A DNA stretch of 18,026 nt from Bacillota bacterium (GTDB lineage: Bacteria > Bacillota > Limnochordia > Darwinibacteriales > Darwinibacteriaceae), in contig JAAZLY010000146.1 in NCBI GenBank assembly GCA_012799115.1, forward strand, positions 1 to 18,026. Reading direction: 5' to 3'. The position numbers and the translations under genes were made by a program. How positions within the stretch are numbered: position 1 is the first letter of the stretch; each line of letters starts with the position of its first letter. Positions 15,207-18,026 of the stretch are shown here, in pieces. The notes beneath the pieces were generated by a model. The model was not told the DNA's origin, searched no databases, and worked only from the letters and a program-made list of their open reading frames with translations.

Positions 15207-15760
15207 ACTTCCATAATCTCCTTTTCTTTGGCCTTAAGCAGCTCATCAACCTGCTCGATAAACGCATTTGTTTGCTCCTGAATTTCGCTTTGCACGCGAT
15301 GCGACTCATCTTCAGAGATATCGCCATTCTTCTCAAGCTTCTTCACCGCATCATTTAGGTCGCGCCGAATGTTGCGAATTGCCACCCTGTGTTCCTCAGC
15401 ATCCTTGCGGACAAGGCGGACAAGGTCCTTGCGTCTCTCTTCGGTCAAAGTGGGAATGGAAAGACGAATAACAGTGCCGTCGTTGCTTGGAACAAGACCA
15501 AGATCTGATGTGAGAATCGCCTTTTCGACATCCTTGATGGATCCCTTATCCCATGGGGTAATGACCAAGAGCCTAGGTTCTGGCACGCTTACACTGGCCA
15601 TTTGATTCAAGGGCGTCGGAGTACCGTAATATGAGACCATGATGCGATCTAAGAGTGCTGGATTTGCCCGCCCCGTTCGGACACTAGCGAATGCCCGCTT
15701 CGTTGCAGCAATAACCTCTTCCATTCTAGTTTTTCCATCTTGCATGATTTGATCAGTCAC
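15203..15760 (-). CDS. frr: Ribosome recycling factor
   Basis: RRF acts with EF-G to split post-termination ribosomes. The 185 residues match the family length exactly. Landmarks: VRTGRANPALLDRIMVSYYG (27-46), PLNQMASVSVPEPRLLVITP with WDKG, SDLGLVPSNDGTVIRLSIP, LTEERRKDLVRLVRKDAEEH and the helical C-terminal arm ending in VDELLKAKEKEIMEV. The start is GTG at 15760, inside the end of pyrH, giving an 8-bp overlap (GTGACTGA). AGGAGG lies about eight bases upstream, within the last codons of pyrH. The overlap indicates strong coupling with pyrH. Confidence 0.98.
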   Translation of the reverse strand: MTDQIMQDGKTRMEEVIAATKRAFASVRTGRANPALLDRIMVSYYGTPTPLNQMASVSVPEPRLLVITPWDKGSIKDVEKAILTSDLGLVPSNDGTVIRLSIPTLTEERRKDLVRLVRKDAEEHRVAIRNIRRDLNDAVKKLEKNGDISEDESHRVQSEIQEQTNAFIEQVDELLKAKEKEIMEV

Positions 15761-16481
15761 GTTGTTCGCCTCCTACGTATGTACCAATCTTCACACCACA
15801 AACTGCTTTTTCGATATTTCCGGGTTCATCAAAGTTAAAAACGATGATGGGAATACCATTGTCCATGCACAGTGAGGTAGCGGTAGAATCCATGACTCCG
15901 AGATTCTGGTTAAGTACATCGATGTAGCTGATCGTCTCATAACGAGTTGCATCGGGATTCGTTCGGGGATCACAATCATAGACTCCGTCCACGCCCCGCT
16001 TGGCCATTAGGATGACTTCAGCCTCGATTTCAAGTGCCCGTAGCGCTGCAGCGGTATCAGTGGAAAAATAGGGATTCCCTGTACCTGTAGCGAAGATTAC
16101 GACACGGTTCTTCTCTAGATGACGGACAGCTCTGCGCCTAATATATGGTTCAGCGATTTGGCGAATTTCAATGGCTGTTTGTACCCTAGTTGGTACACCG
16201 CATCCCTCGAGCGCGTCCTGCAAGGCGAGGGCATTGATGACTGTCGCCAGCATTCCCATATGGTCAGCAGTGGTCCGATCCATACCCTTTGCACTTCCAG
16301 AAGCTCCACGCCAAAAATTGCCACCACCAACCACAATGGCCACTTGCACACCAAGCTTTAGAACATCAGAGATTTCAGCTGCGATTGTTGCTACCACCTC
16401 GGGATCAATTCCGAAGCCATCGCCTCCGAGGGCTTCGCCACTCAATTTGAGTACGACCCTCTCGTACCTTGGCACTGCCAT
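15753..16481 (-). CDS. pyrH: UMP kinase
   Basis: PyrH phosphorylates UMP to UDP, an early step in pyrimidine nucleotide supply. The 242 residues belong to the amino-acid-kinase fold of bacterial UMP kinases: VVLKLSGEALGGDGFGID (9-26), IVVGGGNFWRGASG (49-62), FATGTGNPYFSTDTAAALRA (130-149), AKRGVDGVYDCDPR (160-173) and VMDSTATSLCMDNGIPIIVF (196-215). I chose ATG at 16481 because AAAGGAG is eight bases upstream. ATG at 16487 and GTG at 16490 are too near that site. It follows the terminator at 16531-16558, and no convincing own promoter is seen in the 49-base gap, so expression may depend on read-through from rpsB-tsf. Confidence 0.97.
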   Translation of the reverse strand: MAVPRYERVVLKLSGEALGGDGFGIDPEVVATIAAEISDVLKLGVQVAIVVGGGNFWRGASGSAKGMDRTTADHMGMLATVINALALQDALEGCGVPTRVQTAIEIRQIAEPYIRRRAVRHLEKNRVVIFATGTGNPYFSTDTAAALRALEIEAEVILMAKRGVDGVYDCDPRTNPDATRYETISYIDVLNQNLGVMDSTATSLCMDNGIPIIVFNFDEPGNIEKAVCGVKIGTYVGGEQRD

Positions 16482-16530
16482 AGACATCACTCCTTTATTA
16501 TTCTGCGTTTGGAAGCAGATCCCTCCACTT

Positions 16531-16558
16531 AAAAAAAGAGAACACCGAGGTGCTCTCT
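16531..16558 (-). terminator. Intrinsic terminator after tsf
   Basis: On the minus strand AGAGAGCAC (16550-16558) pairs with GTGTTCTCT (16537-16545), nine pairs with one G-U, around a CTCG loop. A run of seven T residues (16531-16537) follows. The hairpin overlaps the tsf stop codon (16557-16559). It is the strongest-looking terminator in the window and separates rpsB-tsf from pyrH-frr. Confidence 0.85.
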
Positions 16559-17210
16559 ATTGTCCCATCTGGGCTTGAACTTCTGCGGCGAAATCTTCTT
16601 CACGCTTGGCAAGTCCCTCGCCACGTTCGTAACGTGTAAACCGTCTTACAGAAATCTTTTCGCCAATCTTTGCTACCTTAGCAGTAAGTAGGTCGTTCAC
16701 CGTCATATCTGGATCCTTGACGAAAGGTTGCTCTAGGAGACAGATTTCCTTAACATAACGGTCAACACGTCCTTCGACGATTTTGTCTATGATATGGGCT
16801 GGCTTGCCCTCATTTTCCGCAATCGTCTTGTAAATCGCACGCTCGTGATCCAATACTTCTGCAGGAATCTCATCCCTGGAAACGTATTCTGGCTTGGAAG
16901 CAGCGATATGCATGGCAATGTCCTTGGCGAGTTCATGGAACTCATCGGTCTTGGCTACAAAGTCAGTCTCGCAGTTCACTTCGACCAACACACCAATTCT
17001 GCCACCCATGTGAATGTAGGACTCTACAACACCCTCTGCTGCAATCCGTCCCGACTTCTTGGCTGCGGCTGCAAGGCCCTTTTCACGCAGAAAGTCAATG
17101 GCAGCGCTCATGTCGCCATTTTTCTCCACCAAAGCCTTCTTACAATCCATCATACCAGCACCCGTTTTTTCACGGAGCTCTTTAACCATAGCTGCAGTAA
17201 TGTTCGCCAT
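16557..17210 (-). CDS. tsf: Translation elongation factor Ts
   Basis: EF-Ts exchanges GDP for GTP on EF-Tu. The 217 residues are the short form usual in Clostridia. The N-terminal UBA-like domain is clear (MVKELREKTGAGMMDCKKAL, residues 8-27), followed by LREKGLAAAAKKSGRIAAEG, and the TDFVAK signature lies in VNCETDFVAKTDEFHELAKD. The end GEKISVRRFTRYERGEG is also typical. Start ATG at 17210 has GGAGGAGGG just upstream. It follows rpsB with a hairpin in between, which may lower tsf relative to rpsB, and its own stop codon lies inside the next terminator. Confidence 0.98.
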   Translation of the reverse strand: MANITAAMVKELREKTGAGMMDCKKALVEKNGDMSAAIDFLREKGLAAAAKKSGRIAAEGVVESYIHMGGRIGVLVEVNCETDFVAKTDEFHELAKDIAMHIAASKPEYVSRDEIPAEVLDHERAIYKTIAENEGKPAHIIDKIVEGRVDRYVKEICLLEQPFVKDPDMTVNDLLTAKVAKIGEKISVRRFTRYERGEGLAKREEDFAAEVQAQMGQ

Positions 17211-17235
17211 AAAAACCCTCCTCCAAAATTAGTCG

Positions 17236-17266
17236 AAAAAAGGGGTGAGAGTACTCTCCCACTCCC
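17236..17266 (-). terminator. Terminator-like hairpin between rpsB and tsf
   Basis: On the minus strand the 5' arm at 17254-17266 (GGGAGTGGGAGAG) pairs with the 3' arm at 17242-17251 (CTCTCACCCC). There is a two-base bulge, one G-U pair and a tight loop, followed by six T residues (17236-17241). It lies between the rpsB stop and the tsf Shine-Dalgarno. As tsf has no visible promoter of its own, it probably works as a partial terminator that sets the S2 to EF-Ts ratio, as known for rpsB-tsf operons elsewhere. The role is inferred. Confidence 0.7.
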
Positions 17267-17280
17267 TCTTTGTTCTTCAT

Positions 17281-18018
17281 CTACTCTTCGTCAGTAGCTT
17301 CATTGCTCTCTTGTTCAACATCGCTGACCAAGCTAGCGCCTTCCTTAGCTTCCACAACAGCATCTGCCATCGTTGTTGTCAATAGTTTGACTGCACGAAT
17401 AGCATCATCATTACCTGGGATCACATAATCCACTTCGTCTGGATCGCAGTTTGTATCCACAACCGCTACAATGGGAATTCCGAGCTTGCGTGCTTCGGCC
17501 ACTGCAATGCGTTCTTTCCGTGGGTCAACGACAAACACAGCACCGGGTAGGGTTTTCATTCCACGAATTCCACCTAGGAAACGAGTTAAGCGGTCCTGCT
17601 CCTTGCGCAGTTCCATAACTTCCTTCTTAGGCAATACGTCAAAAAGCCCTTCCTCTTCCATCTTTTCAATCTCTTCAAGTCTCGCGATACGGGAGGTGAT
17701 GGTCTTGAAGTTGGTTAACATTCCACCTAACCATCTCTGGTTTACATAGAACATACCGCAACGTTCTGCTTCCTCACGGATCGTCTCTTGCGCTTGCTTT
17801 TTCGTACCTACAAAAAGTACTGTCTCACCTTCTGCTACAGTGTCACGGACAAAAGAGTATGCCTCTTCTACTTTCCGGACGGTTTTTTGTAGATCGATGA
17901 TGTAAATACCATTTCTCTCTGTGAAAATGTACTCTGCCATTTTCGGATTCCATCTGCGGGTCTGATGCCCAAAGTGAACGCCGGCCTCTAACAATTGTTT
18001 CATTGAAATAACGGCCAA
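17281..18018 (-). CDS. rpsB: 30S ribosomal protein S2
   Basis: Ribosomal protein S2 of the small subunit. The 245 residues open with AVISMKQLLEAGVHFGHQTR, continue with RWNPKMAEYIFTERNGIYII and DLQKTV, and contain LFVGTKKQAQETIREEAERC, RWLGGMLTNFKTI and VDTNCDPDEVDYVIPGNDDA, all family hallmarks. The end is acidic (VEQESNEATDEE), as in other Bacillota. The start is TTG at 18018, chosen because the B. subtilis protein starts with a near-identical stretch; the ATG five codons on would cut it off. Only eight bases precede the start in the window, so its ribosome binding site and promoter are not visible. Confidence 0.98.
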   Translation of the reverse strand: MAVISMKQLLEAGVHFGHQTRRWNPKMAEYIFTERNGIYIIDLQKTVRKVEEAYSFVRDTVAEGETVLFVGTKKQAQETIREEAERCGMFYVNQRWLGGMLTNFKTITSRIARLEEIEKMEEEGLFDVLPKKEVMELRKEQDRLTRFLGGIRGMKTLPGAVFVVDPRKERIAVAEARKLGIPIVAVVDTNCDPDEVDYVIPGNDDAIRAVKLLTTTMADAVVEAKEGASLVSDVEQESNEATDEE

Positions 18019-18026
18019 ATCGCCCA

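Noticed and set aside
16491..16530. Possible -10 (AATAAT) just upstream of the pyrH ribosome binding site
   Set aside because: No -35-like sequence at suitable spacing, and the transcript would start at or inside the ribosome binding site.

Overview
All genes in this window lie on the minus strand and are tightly packed, so they read from the right-hand end to the left. In transcription order they are rpsB, tsf, pyrH, frr, a small unnamed gene, uppS, cdsA, an AI-2E-family membrane protein, dxr, rseP, ispG, proS, a family-2 glycosyltransferase, polC, rimP, nusA, rnpM (ylxR), the ylxQ-type L7Ae gene, and the 5' part of infB, which runs off the left edge. This is the conserved translation, lipid and replication cluster of Bacillota. 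Compared with the Bacillus subtilis order as I remember it, it has four additions: the small frr-uppS gene, the AI-2E protein, ispG (also placed between rseP and proS in many Clostridia) and the glycosyltransferase. A PolC-type polymerase, the ylxR-ylxQ pair and strong Shine-Dalgarno sites all point to Bacillota, probably a clostridial or deep-branching, possibly uncultured, lineage. I cannot name the genus.

Region by region, from right to left. (1) 17211-18018 and 16557-17210: rpsB and tsf, each followed by a terminator-like hairpin with a T-run. (2) 6877-16481: a continuous run from pyrH to the glycosyltransferase with overlaps or very short gaps. It holds UMP kinase, ribosome recycling factor, undecaprenyl-PP synthase, CDP-diglyceride synthase, two isoprenoid (MEP) pathway enzymes (Dxr, IspG), the site-2 protease RseP and ProRS. 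The MEP products feed UppS, and UppS and CdsA supply cell-wall carrier lipid and phospholipid precursor. (3) 3398-6820: polC, preceded by tandem hairpins that abut its ribosome binding site. (4) 3272-3412: a consensus sigma-A promoter whose -35 box lies in the last codons of polC, then a leader of about 105 nt with a weak terminator hairpin. (5) 1-3271: the rimP-nusA-rnpM-ylxQ-infB operon of ribosome maturation, transcription elongation and translation initiation. No stretch over 300 bases lacks a gene, and I see no tRNA, rRNA, CRISPR, insertion sequence or phage gene.

The most unusual feature is PolC. At 1140 residues it is about 300 shorter than the B. subtilis enzyme. The proofreading (DEDD) exonuclease normally inserted in its PHP domain is absent, with the PHP halves joined directly, and the N-terminal region is reduced and replaced by an Asn/Gly-rich linker. 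The polymerase core, zinc finger, PHP metal ligands and clamp-binding tail are intact. Other points worth a second look are the promoter hidden in the clamp-motif codons, the probable NusA-responsive leader, the long acidic NusA tail, and three uncharacterised accessory genes.
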